NCBI GenBank assembly: GCA_018398585.1
Contig: JAGTTD010000010.1
Coordinates: 23,879,739 to 23,943,738, forward strand
Source: Simmondsia chinensis
Lineage: Eukaryota > Streptophyta > Magnoliopsida > Caryophyllales > Simmondsiaceae
Length of the DNA: 64,000 nt
Reading direction: 5' to 3'
This document shows, piece by piece, positions 11,444 to 22,743 of the stretch (the stretch's first letter is position 1; each line of letters starts with the position of its first letter). The notes under the pieces were generated by a model. The model searched no databases, was not told the origin of the DNA, and saw only the letters and a program-made list of their open reading frames with translations. The translations under genes were made by a program, and so were the position numbers.

Positions 11444-12840
11444 TGATGTGCTTGGTGTATGCTTAGCAAGTGCACTAAGTTATATCAAGTAATACAAAGT
11501 GAGTAGAGTATCATTCCCACGAGGATTGATTATTGAGTGACTACCAAAATTAATCGCTCCAGCACTATTTGAAAGACCGAAAATTTGAATATGTAACAAA
11601 TAAAATGAAAAGAGCTAAATTAGGTTACTGAATTTTTGAAAGTTTTTCTAATTTAAATAAGGTCCAATGCATTCGATTTCACCTAGTTGTATCAATATGT
11701 CTTTCTATTCTCGATATTCAAGTTGTTCTTACATGTTGATGGTCGAAAATCCTAATTTACTAAGTATTCTCTCTCGAACAATATTTTGTATGCTCATTTA
11801 CATATTAAATCATCAATCTCTTGCATTAACTTAAATAAGAAAAGGGTTTTGAAGATCCATGATTTTCACTTATGACCATACAAATCGCATTAATCTATAT
11901 CTAGCATTTGCTCAATTTGTGGTATTTATCATTCATCATAAATCTCCTCTTAGACTCATTATGAATCATTATAGGTTTTGAATGGTGATCAAGTATTCAA
12001 AACGCATGAAGAACAATGATAAACACTCAAACAACGCAATTAACAAACATTGAATACGTTGACTTAGAAAAGAGCGTATAAAAAACTTAGGCTACATTGT
12101 AGCCTTGAAAAGGCAAAATTCGTTCATGATATACATAATATAAGCAAAAATACTAGAAAATCTATGAACTTAAAGAAGAAAAGGACAGGAAAGAACTTGA
12201 AATTGAAAAATTACAAACCAAACTCTTTCTTTTCTCTCCCTTCCTCTTCTATCCGAATTTTTTCTATTTTTTCCTCTTTGGATTAATTTTTTTTTTGAAT
12301 GAATTGATGATTAACCAATTCCCCTACACCCCTATTTTTAGTACATGAGGTTGGAAATTTAAGAAACAAAAAATTTCACAAGCTTCATTCTCATTTGCTA
12401 CTTTTGCCGCCCGTCTTTGCAACTTGCTCACGACTTGCTTCTTTCTTCATTTTTTCTTTTTTTTTTTCCGCCCAAATTCAAATTTTCTTGTAAGTTGTAT
12501 GTGTTCATAAAGTGTTTAAGAAGTTCTTTCACTTGATTTTCTCATTTGGCCGCCCATTTTTGCAATTTGTAACAACTTGTGTAAATGTTTGATGTTTCCT
12601 TTCTAAACCATGTGCTTTTGGTGTGTTTAGCCCATTTATTGCTTTTGTTTGATGTATCTTGCATTCACTTCTCGATATTGATGATAAAATATAGCAAGAA
12701 TTTGCATAAAATGGGTGTTTTTTCAAGGAAATAATGATATGAGTGAAATAGAGCAAAAGAAATGAACATTTGATATAAAATGGTTAGAAAGTAAATCTAA
12801 ATGATATGAATAATTATATACTAGATTAGACTTACAAAAA
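11444..12840 (-). repeat. 3' LTR of L1
   Basis: Bounded by TGATGTG at the left (minus-strand CATCA end) and the polypurine tract at 12841. The minus-strand start reads TATTTTTGTAAG, so the expected TG is mutated. About 450 bases align with L3 (63546-64000). Carries no open frame that I regard as real. Confidence 0.6.
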
Positions 12841-12851
12841 TACCCCCAAGC
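12841..12851 (-). other. Polypurine tract of L1
   Basis: Plus-strand TACCCCCAAGC is the reverse of GCTTGGGGGTA. The equivalent site in L2 is AAGTGTGGGGG before its LTR. Confidence 0.6.
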
Positions 12852-13220
12852 TTAAATCTTGCTCTTCCTTGAGCAAGGCTGAACATTAAGGCGCAGGGTC
12901 TTATGCTTTTTAAGAATTTTTAACACAATTAAAAGCAAGACTACTTTGATTAGACAAGAATGGCCACAGTTCAAACTTTAAGGTTCTGAAGGCAAAACAA
13001 TCTTTTTAATGAAAAACCCTTCAATCAACTTTGTAACCGAATTAAACAATTGGCTAAGAAAAGTAAGTTTATCCGTTCTTTCTAATACCAAGATATTCAT
13101 ACCAAATAGATCACAAAAATCATGCCACTCATAACAAAACTTTTAATGTATGCCCAAAACTAAAAGTTATTCACAAAATTTTCTCCTTCTTCAGCTTTTT
13201 CTTTTTTAATATTATTTATG

Positions 13221-13527
13221 AGGGAGTAATCTACCCCAGTCAATCTCGGTCCACGAGTATATCTCTAGTGACAATCGAACTCCTAACCTGTGGGCGATGA
13301 CCGCATGGGTAAGAGATGCCACCACTGAGACTCCCTTAATGTGACGGCGTGAGTGTATCTTTAGCAAGAATGGAACTCTTTAGCCCTGGGCGATGGCCGC
13401 ATCATTAAGAGACGCTACGACAGAGATGCCCTTATTATGATTGCATGTGTATATCTTCAGCAAGAATCAAACTCCTGACTCCTAGGCGATGACCGCATGG
13501 GTAAAAGACCCCACCACTAAGACGCCC
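13221..13527 (-). repeat. Three tandem tRNA-derived SINE-like units, 96-bp period
   Basis: Three copies of a unit containing GGGNRTCTCAGTGGTGGCAT, CATGCGGTCATCGCC and AGGAGTTCGATTCT on the minus strand. The marker CGATGACCGCAT starts at 13295, 13391 and 13487, exactly 96 bases apart. The CTCAGTGGT and GTTCGATTC parts resemble the A and B boxes of a tRNA-type pol III promoter, as in plant SINE heads. Only the last unit (13221-13330) has an extra 3' part, ending in AT-rich sequence. The middle unit is the most diverged. It could instead be an unrelated tandem repeat. Confidence 0.6.
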
Positions 13528-14749
13528 TCATGATGGTCAAAACATATCTTAAAATGTTTACATGGGATAGCAGTGCTACAGGTGCCTCCCTCATTTTCTC
13601 TATCTTTTATTTTCATATTTTTCTTTAGACTTAGGCATTACCCTTTAAAGTCTAATATGCAAATGATAATCTTAATGTAATCCATTCAAATTTGGGCATC
13701 TTTTAATCAAAAAGATAGGTAAAACAGCCATGCTAACTAATGAGCTCAAATGCCACGGTTCTATCAAGATAGTGCCTTAGAATAGATCATGTTTTGCAAT
13801 TGGAACACAAAAACAATCGATTCTCAAGTTGTTCAAGTCCAATTAAAGTAAATGGGCTAAAAAGAGCATAAAAATTGCATAAAAAGCATGATGATATGAT
13901 CTCCAAAAAATAAAATTAATTATTTTAAATTGGTTCAAAATAAAATTTAAAAAGACTAATGATCTAAACTATAGAAAATAGAAACTCTTTTTGTTGGCCG
14001 ACACTATCTACTTCCCGTAAAAAGGCTCCAAACTTTGGGAGACACTAAAGCCAGCTCTAAACGACAAAATAGGACTAGACAGGAAAATGTTTTGAAAAAC
14101 TTTGTTCAAAATTTTAAAAGCGTGACAAAATGTCTCTCCCACCCCTTGAACTTAAAGTGATCATTGTCCTCAATGTTAAAAGATATACAAAGAATGAAAC
14201 AGTAAGTGAGAGATACTTCTCAGGTTTGAGGTTTGCTTTTAGATGGTTAATGTTGTCATCAGGTTACCCCCAAACTTGTTTCAAAAACCTGTTGAATAAA
14301 ATGTACAAAAATGTAAAAAAAATAATAAAAGTTAAAAAAAAATTAAACGAAAAAAAAGGAAAGGAAAACTTGGGTTGCCTCCCAAGAAGCACTTAAGTTA
14401 TATTCATTAGCTTGACTTTTTGATATGTTCTATCCTGTATCCCAAAGGAGAAAGGAGTTTCTTCCATCCACCCTCAATGTTCATTTTTTTCTGTGGCTCT
14501 TCTTTGTATCCTTCTTCATACGACCACCTCCACCTTCTTTAATAATGGGATCCTTGAGCTTAATGTGCCACAACCTAAATTTCTTTTTTTGATCTTTTTT
14601 GCATTTTTTTTTATAAAATCATCCTTGGCTCCGAAAACCTTTGACTTCGTTAGACAAGCTCGACGCTCTATTTCGATCACTAGTGGTGGTGGGTCGGTAA
14701 AGATGGGTTTGGTCATTGGTGGCAATGAGCTAATCAAGAGGGTTATGTA
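13528..14749 (-). other. Noncoding internal region of L1
   Basis: AT-rich sequence with no recognisable domain on either strand. Open frames of 73-88 codons near 14130-14750 are low-complexity and unrelated to known retrotransposon proteins as far as I can tell. The right end joins copia B without any LTR, so L1 is truncated here. Confidence 0.5.
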
Positions 14750-16195
14750 AACATTGTCTTAATCTTTTGGTTACATGCTTTAATCTACTATGAACCTTCT
14801 GAGTCAACTACTCTACTCAACTACTCCCCAACTGTCAAGTACCTGACTTTTGTAATGATGTAAGCAATACAAGACTGCTTTGCTCTTCACCATCTAATGA
14901 TTCCAACTATAAGGGTAAATAAGAATTCTGACGTCTAACACCTAAACTCCCTTTTAAAACAAATGACCCATGATAAACCAAACATCCTTTCTTTTGAATC
15001 TTGCCAAAGCTTGACCCTAAGAACATAGTTGGTTCATCTTGGGTCTTTCACTTTCAATTAACTTACTAGACAATAGAAACTTAACACCTCATAACAATTC
15101 TACACCATTCTCAATGAGCAGAATGTCATCTATTTACAATACTTAGAAAGTCTCTAGTTTCTTGTTATGTCACTTGTATACTAATCGTTCACTAACCATT
15201 GACTCAAATCCCTAGGACATGATTAATTGTCATCGAATCTACTATTCAATGAACAAGATGCTTTTTAAAGTCTACAAATAGACTAGCTCAGTTTGCATAC
15301 TATACGCTCCTGACTCTTGGCAACAAATTTATTTGGTTGTATCATATACATAACCTTTCAAGATGACTATTTATAGAACGTCGTCTTGATCTCCACTTTG
15401 TCCAATCTCATCACATGAAACACAATAGATGAGTGTCCTTATGGACTTAAGCATAGCATATGGCTAGAAGGCTTCTTAACAGGCGATTCCATCCTATAGG
15501 GTATTAATCCACTGCCATCAATCTAGCGTTAAAGGTCTCTACCTTCTTGTCCAATGAACTCTTTATACTTGTAGATCCATTTAGATCTGATCTAATGGAT
15601 TTAATGTCACCTCTACAAACTCTAAACTTGGTTAAAATACAATTAGTTTAACTTAACTTTCATTACTCTGACCTAATGGTCTGCATCTTTACACCTAAGA
15701 ATTTCATTGTAGCCTAAAAGATTAGATTCATCATCATTATTAACTGTTAAGACTAAAGACATGAATCCATTAGGAGATCCTAACCATCTTCCCACTACAT
15801 CATAGCTATCGTGTACTTTGCGTGACAATAACCTAGTTGTATCAAGCTATATAGAGACATAGTATCTCTTACTATCAATCTATCTAACACAAGCCATCTG
15901 TTGTACTTTTGGAACACTTTCTAAAACATCTTACATAAAATTTTTTTGATATGTAGATGCGACTCATCACATGAATCTTACCATATTCAATAACACATAA
16001 TTGATCGTTTCTATAACATACTGTAATAATGAAAAACAAGAATTCTCCTAACACCACCAATTTGATCTAATCAAAGTAACTTGATATAATTACCTAATGG
16101 ATTCCAGCTTAAGTCTTTAATGCTTTGAACATTTCAAAGGATTCATCAGTCCTCACAGGTATATTTATATATCAACTAATTGAGTAGTCATTTAT
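14750..16195 (-). mobile_element. Copia fragment B, left part (RT to integrase, antisense)
   Basis: Aligns along its whole length with 6400-7890 of element A (shared ACATGCTTTNATCTACTANGAACCTTCT, CACCATCTAATGA, ATAAGGGTAAA-AAGAATTCT). It is a second decayed pol of the same family, minus strand, without LTRs. The RT motif is destroyed near 15130. Similarity ends at 16195 where copia K is inserted and resumes at 24355. Confidence 0.75.
16191..16195. repeat. Left target-site duplication of K
   Basis: TTTAT on the left and CTCAA at 24355-24359 on the right. Element A shows TTCAT at this place (7884-7888), so both flanks are one or two changes from the inferred 5-bp target. Confidence 0.5.
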
Positions 16196-16900
16196 AGTTG
16201 ATGTATTTTCAAAACAGAGTAATAAGTAAAGTGTTTGAAGTTTGTCCCATACTTTCTTTTGAAGTATTTTGGAATGTATAAGATGTGTGTCAACACACAG
16301 GAACTATGTGTCGACACACAATCCTATAGAACTAAGAAAAGGTTTATATGTGCCAACACATAGATCTTATAGAGCAGCAGAATTGGGTTTGTGTGTCGAC
16401 ACATAGGTTCTGTGTGTCGAAACATAGGTCTTATATAAAGGTGTGTTTTGAAGTGTGTGTCGACACTCACTTCGACACATAGAATTATTATAACATAAGT
16501 GTCAATATGTGTGTTGACAGAAAGGGTGGTTTTGATCGTTACTTTGCGTGGTTTTTCCAATTTTTGGAGGTTGGGTTTGGATAAGTATGGGATGTCTTTG
16601 ACATGTTGTAAATAAATATATTCCCTTGGTTGTTTGATATAAAAACACTTTGAGAAATTGAAAAGAATTGAAAAGAGAAAAGACAAGAGTTTTTGTGAGA
16701 ATTGTGAAAGTGTTCTTGGCAAACTTCATTCTCATTCATCTCTCCTATTCCCATCTTACGCATCTTCACTTCATTGTATTGGTTGTCGTTGTATCCCCGA
16801 GACTATTTCATATGTTGAAATAAGTCTTAAGGAAAGTGATCACATGTCCTCGACACCTGAGATCTTCTGGTTACCCAGTTGCAAGGAGCTTGCCCTAACA
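16196..16900 (+). repeat. 5' LTR of K, with palindrome array
   Basis: Pairs with the 3' LTR (for example ATGTATTTTCAAAA at its start and GATCTTCTGGTTACC...TGCAAGGAG near its end). Between about 16283 and 16515 it holds about eight degenerate copies of the palindrome TGTGTCGACACA. Ends CTAACA at 16900. Confidence 0.85.
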
Positions 16901-16927
16901 ATCTCAAGACTTAGTTTCTAATTTGTG

Positions 16928-17799
16928 ATGGCTATGTGAGATGACAGCCAACTTTGAGAAGTTGGGACCAATTTTATGGTGGGAATCTCGGTTGACGGCA
17001 GAGGAAGATGCACTTCCTGATTACTATGTTGAATGTGGTGTATGTTCTGAATACACCACTCCCCGAACCCGCTTCTGAGGAGGAGGAGATGCTAGCCAAG
17101 CAACAAGCTCAGTTGAAGTGGGATAATGGAAACTATATCTATAGAGGGCACATTCTGAACGACATGACTGATGCCCTCTTTGACATCTACTCTAACATGC
17201 CTATTGCAAAGTAATTGTGGGACGCTCTTCAAGCACACTACATGGCAGAGGATGCAACAAGTAAGAAATTTTTAGTTAGTCAATTCAATAACTATAAGGC
17301 CGTAGAAAATCATCCGGTAATGGAACAATTCCATGAAATAGAGAGAATATTGAATAACTTTACACAACACAATATCAATATGGATGATAATATAGTTGTG
17401 TCCTCTTTGATAGAAAAACTTCTGCCTTCGTGGAGAGACATTAAGAAGAGTCGTAAACATAAGAAGGAAGACATGTCCATCAAAGAATTGGCTAAACATT
17501 TGCGTATTGAGATAGGGTATAGGTTGCAAGACGACAACAAGGACCGCCCCTGTTACATTGGAAAGATCAATGTCATAGAAGAAGGACAATCAAGCAAGAG
17601 ACTCGAACGAACCGGACGCTACCAAAAGAAAAGAGATAACAAGAGGCCAAAATCGGTCTGTTGGGAGTGTCAGAAACCCGATCACCTTAGGAGGGACTGT
17701 TTTCACTTAAAGAATAAGAAAGGCAAGGGGCTTGATCATTGCGCCAAAAATTCGAATGATAGATTCATGGTGATGATATCGGAGATCAACCTAGTCTAG
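16928..17799 (+). pseudogene. Copia K gag
   Basis: The likely original start is ATG at 16928 (MAM-stop-DDSQL). After a frameshift the frame from 17008 runs VVYVLNTPLPEPASEEEEML and ends at TAA 17212-17214 (AK-stop-LWDAL). It then continues to 17799 with EHR-like gag sequence: LWDALQAHYMAEDATSKKFL, VMEQFHEIERILNNFTQHNI. The CCHC zinc knuckle CWECQKPDHLRRDC (CX2CX4HX4C) is intact near 17660-17700. This is the UBN2-type gag of plant copia elements, which packages RNA in the virus-like particle. Two disabling lesions are visible. Confidence 0.8.
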
Positions 17800-18130
17800 A
17801 GTGATGACTCTTGTTGGGTTGACTCTAAGGGCATGAAACATTTGTATAAATATAGGGGGTTCTTAAAAAATTTGAACCCATAGACAATGGAATTGTGTTG
17901 TTTATGGGTAATGGAGCGACCTTACCAGTCAAGGGTAAGGGAAAAGTTGATTTACTTTTCACTTCCGGGAAATCCCTTACCCTGACCGATGTGTGCTCAC
18001 CCCGGATGTAAAGAAGAACCTCGTGTCTGGTGGCCTATCAAATATGTTTGGGGTCAAGTTGGTCTTTAAGGCTGACAAGTTCGTATTGTCGGCGGGGGAT
18101 GTTTGTTGAAAAGGCTATCAGTATAAGGGG
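17800..18130 (+). pseudogene. Copia K protease remnant
   Basis: CWVDSKGMKHLY (from about 17812) corresponds to the copia protease active site, normally WVDSGATRH. The Gly of DSG is replaced by Lys. Later pieces ending in the frame for KNLVSG-like sequence (18015) are present only with frameshifts. The enzyme would be inactive. Confidence 0.65.
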
Positions 18131-19239
18131 ATGTTCAAATTGAATGTGAGTAATAAAATTGCTAGTTCGGTATATATGCTTGACTCTTCATTTTTATGGC
18201 ATCAAAGATTAGGTCGTGTAAACTTTCGTAGAATGCATGAAATAGCTAACTCATCGTTGATTCCACATATCGATAAAGTTGATGATAAATGTAAGGCATG
18301 TATGCTAACGAAAATAACAATATTACCATTTCCTTTAGTTCAAAGGGAAACTAGTTTATGTGACTTCGTTCATAGTGATTTAAGCGACTTTAAAAGTACT
18401 CCGACTATAGGAGGAAAGAGATACTTCATAACCTTCATAGATGATTGTTCAAGGTTTGGCTATGTGTATCTAATAAACCATAAAGACGAATCACTAGATA
18501 TGTTTAAGGCATATAAAGCGAAAACCGAACTACATTGTGAGACCTTCCTTAAAGGGCTTAGATCGGATTGTGGTGGAGAATATTATGATCCCAAATATTT
18601 CGAAACCATGGGTATTGTACATGAGATCATAGCACCTTATACGCCACAGTGAAATGGCATGGCTGAGGAAAAAATCGAACTCTAACCGAGATTGTGAATG
18701 CCATGTTATCATATTCTGGACTCAGTGAAGGATTTTGGGGTGCGGCCATGCTTACGGCCTGTCATATATTTAATCATCCTCCTAATAAGAAAAGTAAAAT
18801 AAACCCGTGTGAACATTGGAACAAACGAGCCCCAAATTTTAACTATCTTAAAGTGTGGGGGTGTAGGGCAGTTGTTAAAGTCCCTGAACCTAAACAGAAA
18901 AAATTAGGTGAAAGAGGTGTCAATTGTATTTTTGCTGGATATGGGCCTCATAGTATGGTGTATCGGTTCTATGTAATTAAATCTAATGACTACATTGAGG
19001 TGAACACTATAACAGAATTAAGAGATGCTGTATTTGATGAGAATCGGTTTACCTATATTCCTAGACCAAAGGATTATGTACCAGTTGAGAATGACATCCC
19101 AATGTTAGATGATGGATACCATCATGAGAGGAAAGAAATTCTAGATGAGGCTCTAAAACACCAAAGGAGTAAAAGAGCAAGGAAAGAGAAATCTTTTGGA
19201 CCAGACTTCTACACATTTTTGGTCGAAGGTACTAGGAAC
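18131..19239 (+). pseudogene. Copia K integrase
   Basis: An open stretch at 18131-18652 has the GAG-pre-integrase and zinc part, FLWHQRLGRVNFRRMHEIAN then KCKACMLTK; the usual second His (RLGHVN) is Arg, so the HHCC zinc site is damaged. Core signatures follow: VHSDLSDFKS, YFITFIDDCSRFGYVYL, RSDCGGEYYD and, after a stop at 18650, NGMAEEK, so the D, D and E positions are kept. The next segment (18694 on) reads YSGLSEGFWGAAMLTACHIF and YLKVWGC, typical of the copia integrase C-terminal half. Confidence 0.8.
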
Positions 19240-20625
19240 TATATGGACCATGTAACTCCATATTGTTGTCTCATGAAGTCGGATCCCATGATATTTGATG
19301 AGGCTATGAGGTCTCATGATGCCTCCTTTTGGAGAGAGGCAGTAAATGATGAGATGGATTCCATCATGGATAATAATTCCTGGATTTTAGAGGATCTTCC
19401 ATGAGGAAAAAAGCCCATTGGGTGTAAATGGATATTCAAGAAGAAGACGAAAGTCGATGGAGCTATAGATAAGTTCCAAGCCTGACTGGTGGCTAAAGGG
19501 TTTACCCAGAAACATGGGTTAGACTACTTTAACACGTATGCCCCGGTGGCAAGGATATCGATGACAAGAGTTTTAATAGCTCTTGCCTTAATTTATAAGC
19601 TAGTGATTCACCAAATGGATAGGAAAATGGCATTCCTAAACGGTGAGCTAGAAGGGGATGTGTACATGGAACAATCGGCAGGATTTGTTGTTCTGAGCCA
19701 AGAGAGAAAAGTATGCAAACGCATATGTTCTCTGTATGGCTAAAGCAAGCCCCGAAGCAATGGCATCAAAAATTTGATCAATTTCTTCTAAACGACGAAT
19801 TCATATAAATGAATCAGATAAGTGTGTCTATAGCAAGTTCGAGAATGGCAAAGGAGTCATTATTGATTATATGTTGATGACATGCTGATATTCGTTAATG
19901 ATTTAGAACAAGCGGAGGAAACTAAATAATTTCTCTTGATGAACTTTGCAATGAAAGACATGGGTGAGGCTGGGGTTATACTTGGTATAAGGATTGTAAG
20001 GAACGGTGATACGCTATCCTTGACTTGGTCTCACTATATAGAAAATGTGTTGAATAGATTCAACTTTGGTGCTTGTGCACCAATGTCCATTCTAATGGAC
20101 CCAAGTGTGAAGCTTGTATCGAAAGTGGGAGCTCCAGTGTCGCAGTTAGAGTATGCCGAAGTCATTGGACATCTTATGTATGCCATGACAAGCACAAGGC
20201 CCGATATAGCCTTTGCTGTTGGAAAGCTAAGTAGGTATACTAGCAATCTGAGTAAATTACATTGGCATGTGGTGTATAGAGTACTGAAGTACCTAAAGAA
20301 AACCATGGGCTATGCATTTCTTAGGTAGGGTATCCTCTAATTTTGAAAGGATACTCTGATGCTAGTCAGATCTCCAATGTGGAAGATCATGCATCCATAA
20401 GCAGACGGGTTTTCTTGCATGGTGGGGGTGCAGTATCTTGGGGTTCCAAGAAATAGATGTGTATATCCTATTACACTATGGCGGCAGAGTTTATAGCTCT
20501 TGCTTCTACGGCTAAAGAAGCCGTGTGGTTAAAGGATCTCTTGTATGAGATTCCTTTGTGGCCTAAGCCGATCTCACTGATAGCTAAAGACTTGGTTCTG
20601 AAAACTAATGAGGGGATGGGGTTAA
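19240..20625 (+). pseudogene. Copia K reverse transcriptase and RNase H
   Basis: Copia RT motifs in order: FWREAVNDEMDSIMDNNSW, KPIGCKWIFKKK, LVAKGFTQKHGLDYFNTYAPVAR split over frames, VIHQMDRKMAFLNGELEGDV, and the catalytic YVDDML at 19870. There are stops at 19402, 19485 and 19741 and frameshifts around 19800. The thumb and connection follow (DMGEAGVILGIRI, EVIGHLMYAMTSTRPDIAFAVGKLSRY). RNase H begins GYSDAS at 20350 with AAEFIALASTAKEAVWL at 20480. The frame is cut at about 20625 by gypsy M. Confidence 0.85.
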
Positions 20626-21239
20626 AACCTGTCAGGTGGCCCAGCGCCTGGCTTCAATGCGGTGATCAACCTCCCTCCTTGAAGGAAGTTGTTTTGGAAA
20701 ATCTGGTGGCATAACATCACAAAATTCTTCTAACACCCCGCACAGTCCCTCGGGAACCTCCGTAGTAACGGGACCATTATCCTCCACTAAAGTGGCAATG
20801 AAAGTCTCATGCTTCTTACAGACCCCTTTCTTGAACTGCACGGCCAAGGGAAACTTGGCCTCAACTTTCTCCCTTAGCAAAGGCACTGCATAGGTCTCCT
20901 GGTTTTGAGTGATCTCCATGACATTGTCTCGTGGGAAGGACAAAGGCTTTACGGTATTGAGAAAATCCATCCCAAGCACCACCTTGAAATCGTCCATTGT
21001 CACCGTGGTCAAGTCTAGGGTACCGTGCCAGTCCCCCACCTGGATAGGAATTGCACGTGCCAACCCTAGTATCAGTTTGGATGAAGCATTAACAGTCTTC
21101 ATCCACCCTAACTCTTTAGCAAAGCTCAAATTGAGGACGCTGCCTCTTGTTTCGAAATGATGTTATGTGTGGCCCCGGTGTCCACCAGCGCCTTTGTCTC
21201 AACCCCATTCAGTAAGGCATTAACATACATGAGTCCTTA
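20626..21239 (-). pseudogene. Gypsy M protease to pre-RT region
   Basis: Minus-strand frame: NALLNGVETKALVDTGATHN (about 21230-21170) carries an intact DTG active site. After a frameshift there follows LSFAKELGWMKTVNASSKLI and MDDFKVVLGMDFLNTVKPL, then LEEFCDVMPPDFPKQLPSRREVDHRIE, the conserved linker before RT. The gene stops at the M/K junction just before RT begins. The open part from 21129 to 20632 is 165 codons, unusually well kept for this window. Confidence 0.8.
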
Positions 21240-22720
21240 TCTTGAGTGTAGTCTTAGTGCGCTGCCTCACGCACCCCCATGCGCACCCGTCTAACCTAGA
21301 GCGCAAACCTGCACCTCGGTTGGCCAGACCTGCGCATCCATTTGAGCCTTCACACGTACCTATGCCTCAGCTCTCCTGGCATGCGTACCCTCCTGAACCT
21401 TTGCGTGTACCCCTACCTCGGTCCCCTATGTCTGTGAACTCGTCTGGACCTCCGAGCATCCCTGTGCCTTGGTCCCCTAGGCTTGGGCACCCAGTGCGCT
21501 GTCATGCGTAGCACTGCACCCGTCTCCCTTAACTCGCGCATCAGCTCTGGAAACTGTGCGCACCCCCTTGGACATGGTTCCAAAGATGCACATGGCCCCC
21601 ATGCCTACGCCTTCAGCTTCCTGCTCTAGGGGCATTTTGCACTGAGGTCACTCCCTGACATAGTGAGGAACCCAACACAAGGAACAATCCCAGGACTTGC
21701 CTTACCCTGCTTGTCTTCGTCTTGCTTGCTCTTGTCCTTATGTGGGAAGGGTTTGTGAGACTTGTCTCCCCCGCCCTTCCCTTTGTTCCCCTTGGTGTTT
21801 TCCTTCTTGGCAAAGTCCTTGTAAAATTAGGTCCTTCGCCTCAGCAATGGCACCGGCAAGGTCTTGGACATCCCTTCTTTTCAAGTCCACTTCGGCCCAT
21901 GATTGCAAGCCCTTCATGAAGTAGAAAAGTCTGATAATCTCGGGCCAATCTGGAACTTCAAGCATAAGGGATTAGAACTCGGTAACATAGTCCTGTATGG
22001 ATCCGGTGTGCTTCAAACAACGAAGCCTCTTTATAGCTTGGCCGTTCACATTCTAGGGAAAGAACTTCCTCTTAAGGTCCTTGACGAGCTCCTCTCATTT
22101 GTCCATGGTGCAAACCCCCTTGGCTATGTCCCCATGGCACCTCCTCCACCAAAGCGCGACTTCCCCCTCCAAATACATGGTAGCCGTGCTGATTTTGGAA
22201 GCCTCATCAGTGGTGCAAAGTGCCTCGATGTATTGTTCAAGGCTCCATAAGAAGTTGTTAACCTTCTTTGCGTTGTGCTTTCCCCCAAACCTAGGTGGGT
22301 CCGGTACCTTGCCTTATCACACGCCTAAGTGCCACCCAAGCTAAAGCCCCCTGCAAGTGCAGTCTTGCACAACACAGTGTCAGCCTTCAAGTTGTTAAGC
22401 TCCTCCCTGAGCCCAAAAACTGCAGATGTCAGCTTGTCGAGCTGGTCCTCCACCATAGGCTTGACAACGTTGACAACTTCGAGGATCTTGTCCTCTAACC
22501 CCTCAACGTTCTCCTCTAATGTCTCGAGAGTATCCAGCTACTCATGGACCTCCCCCATGGCTAATGCCAATCTCGTAACCCTTGCATCTAGGCTGGCATG
22601 GGCCTACAGTGGAATGGATGGGTCCTTAGCCTTGTTGGATTTTGAGTCTCCCCTTTGTTGGCTCCTTTGTAACTTGTGAGGTACTCACGTTTCCTTCTCT
22701 AGCACAACGCTACGAGTCAT
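21240..22720 (-). pseudogene. Gypsy M gag
   Basis: Likely start ATG at 22720 (MTRSVVLEKET), followed by frameshifts. Near 22550-22400 the minus strand encodes a Leu/Glu-rich stretch compatible with a coiled coil. At 21965-21738 the frame reads PEIIRLFYFMKGLQSWAEVD and DVQDLAGAIAEAKDL, a gag capsid signature. A zinc knuckle remnant, CSLCWVPHYVRE followed by a stop where the last Cys should be, lies near 21690-21650. The stretch 21240-21540 is GC-rich and repetitive, and its original frame is not clear. Confidence 0.65.
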
Positions 22721-22731
22721 ACACGAAACTC

Positions 22732-22743
22732 GCTCTGATACCA
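22732..22743 (-). other. Primer-binding site of M
   Basis: GCTCTGATACCA on the plus strand, i.e. TGGTATCAGAGC on the minus strand, the perfect tRNA-iMet primer site used by many plant LTR elements. It directly abuts the LTR end (AACA). Confidence 0.9.

Larger units (their letters stand above)
11444..14749 (-). mobile_element. Athila-like or LARD-like LTR element fragment L1 (antisense)
   Basis: On the minus strand: internal sequence (14749-12851), polypurine tract TTAAGCTTGGGGG (12851-12841) and a 1.4-kb LTR (12840-11444). The LTR end includes the reverse of TATCATTCCCACGAGGATTG, a hallmark of this group of plant LTRs. L3 at 63546 begins with the same sequence (TGATG...TTAGCAA.TGCAC), and both are inserted in the same copia family at different sites, which fixes the terminus. 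The motif GGGTTGCCTCCCAAGAAGC (14373-14391) is common in noncoding LARD-type internal regions. No coding domain is seen and the 5' end is missing. Confidence 0.65.

Noticed and set aside
13221..13527. Functional tRNA genes
   Set aside because: Box A/B-like sequences exist but no cloverleaf, anticodon stem or acceptor stem can be drawn; SINE heads fit better.
14493..14750. An 85-codon open frame with a hydrophobic stretch (possible membrane protein)
   Set aside because: Runs of T in an AT-rich noncoding internal region of L1 produce the Phe/Leu-rich stretch; no homologue is recognised and the opposite strand is equally open.
16283..16515. Regularly repeated TGTGTCGACACA units as a CRISPR-like array
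   Set aside because: Spacing is irregular, repeats are short and degenerate, and they lie inside LTRs of a copia element in a plant genome.
16901..16925. Primer-binding site of copia K
   Set aside because: ATCTCAAGACTTAG after the 5' LTR does not match tRNA-iMet, and I could not assign another tRNA with confidence.
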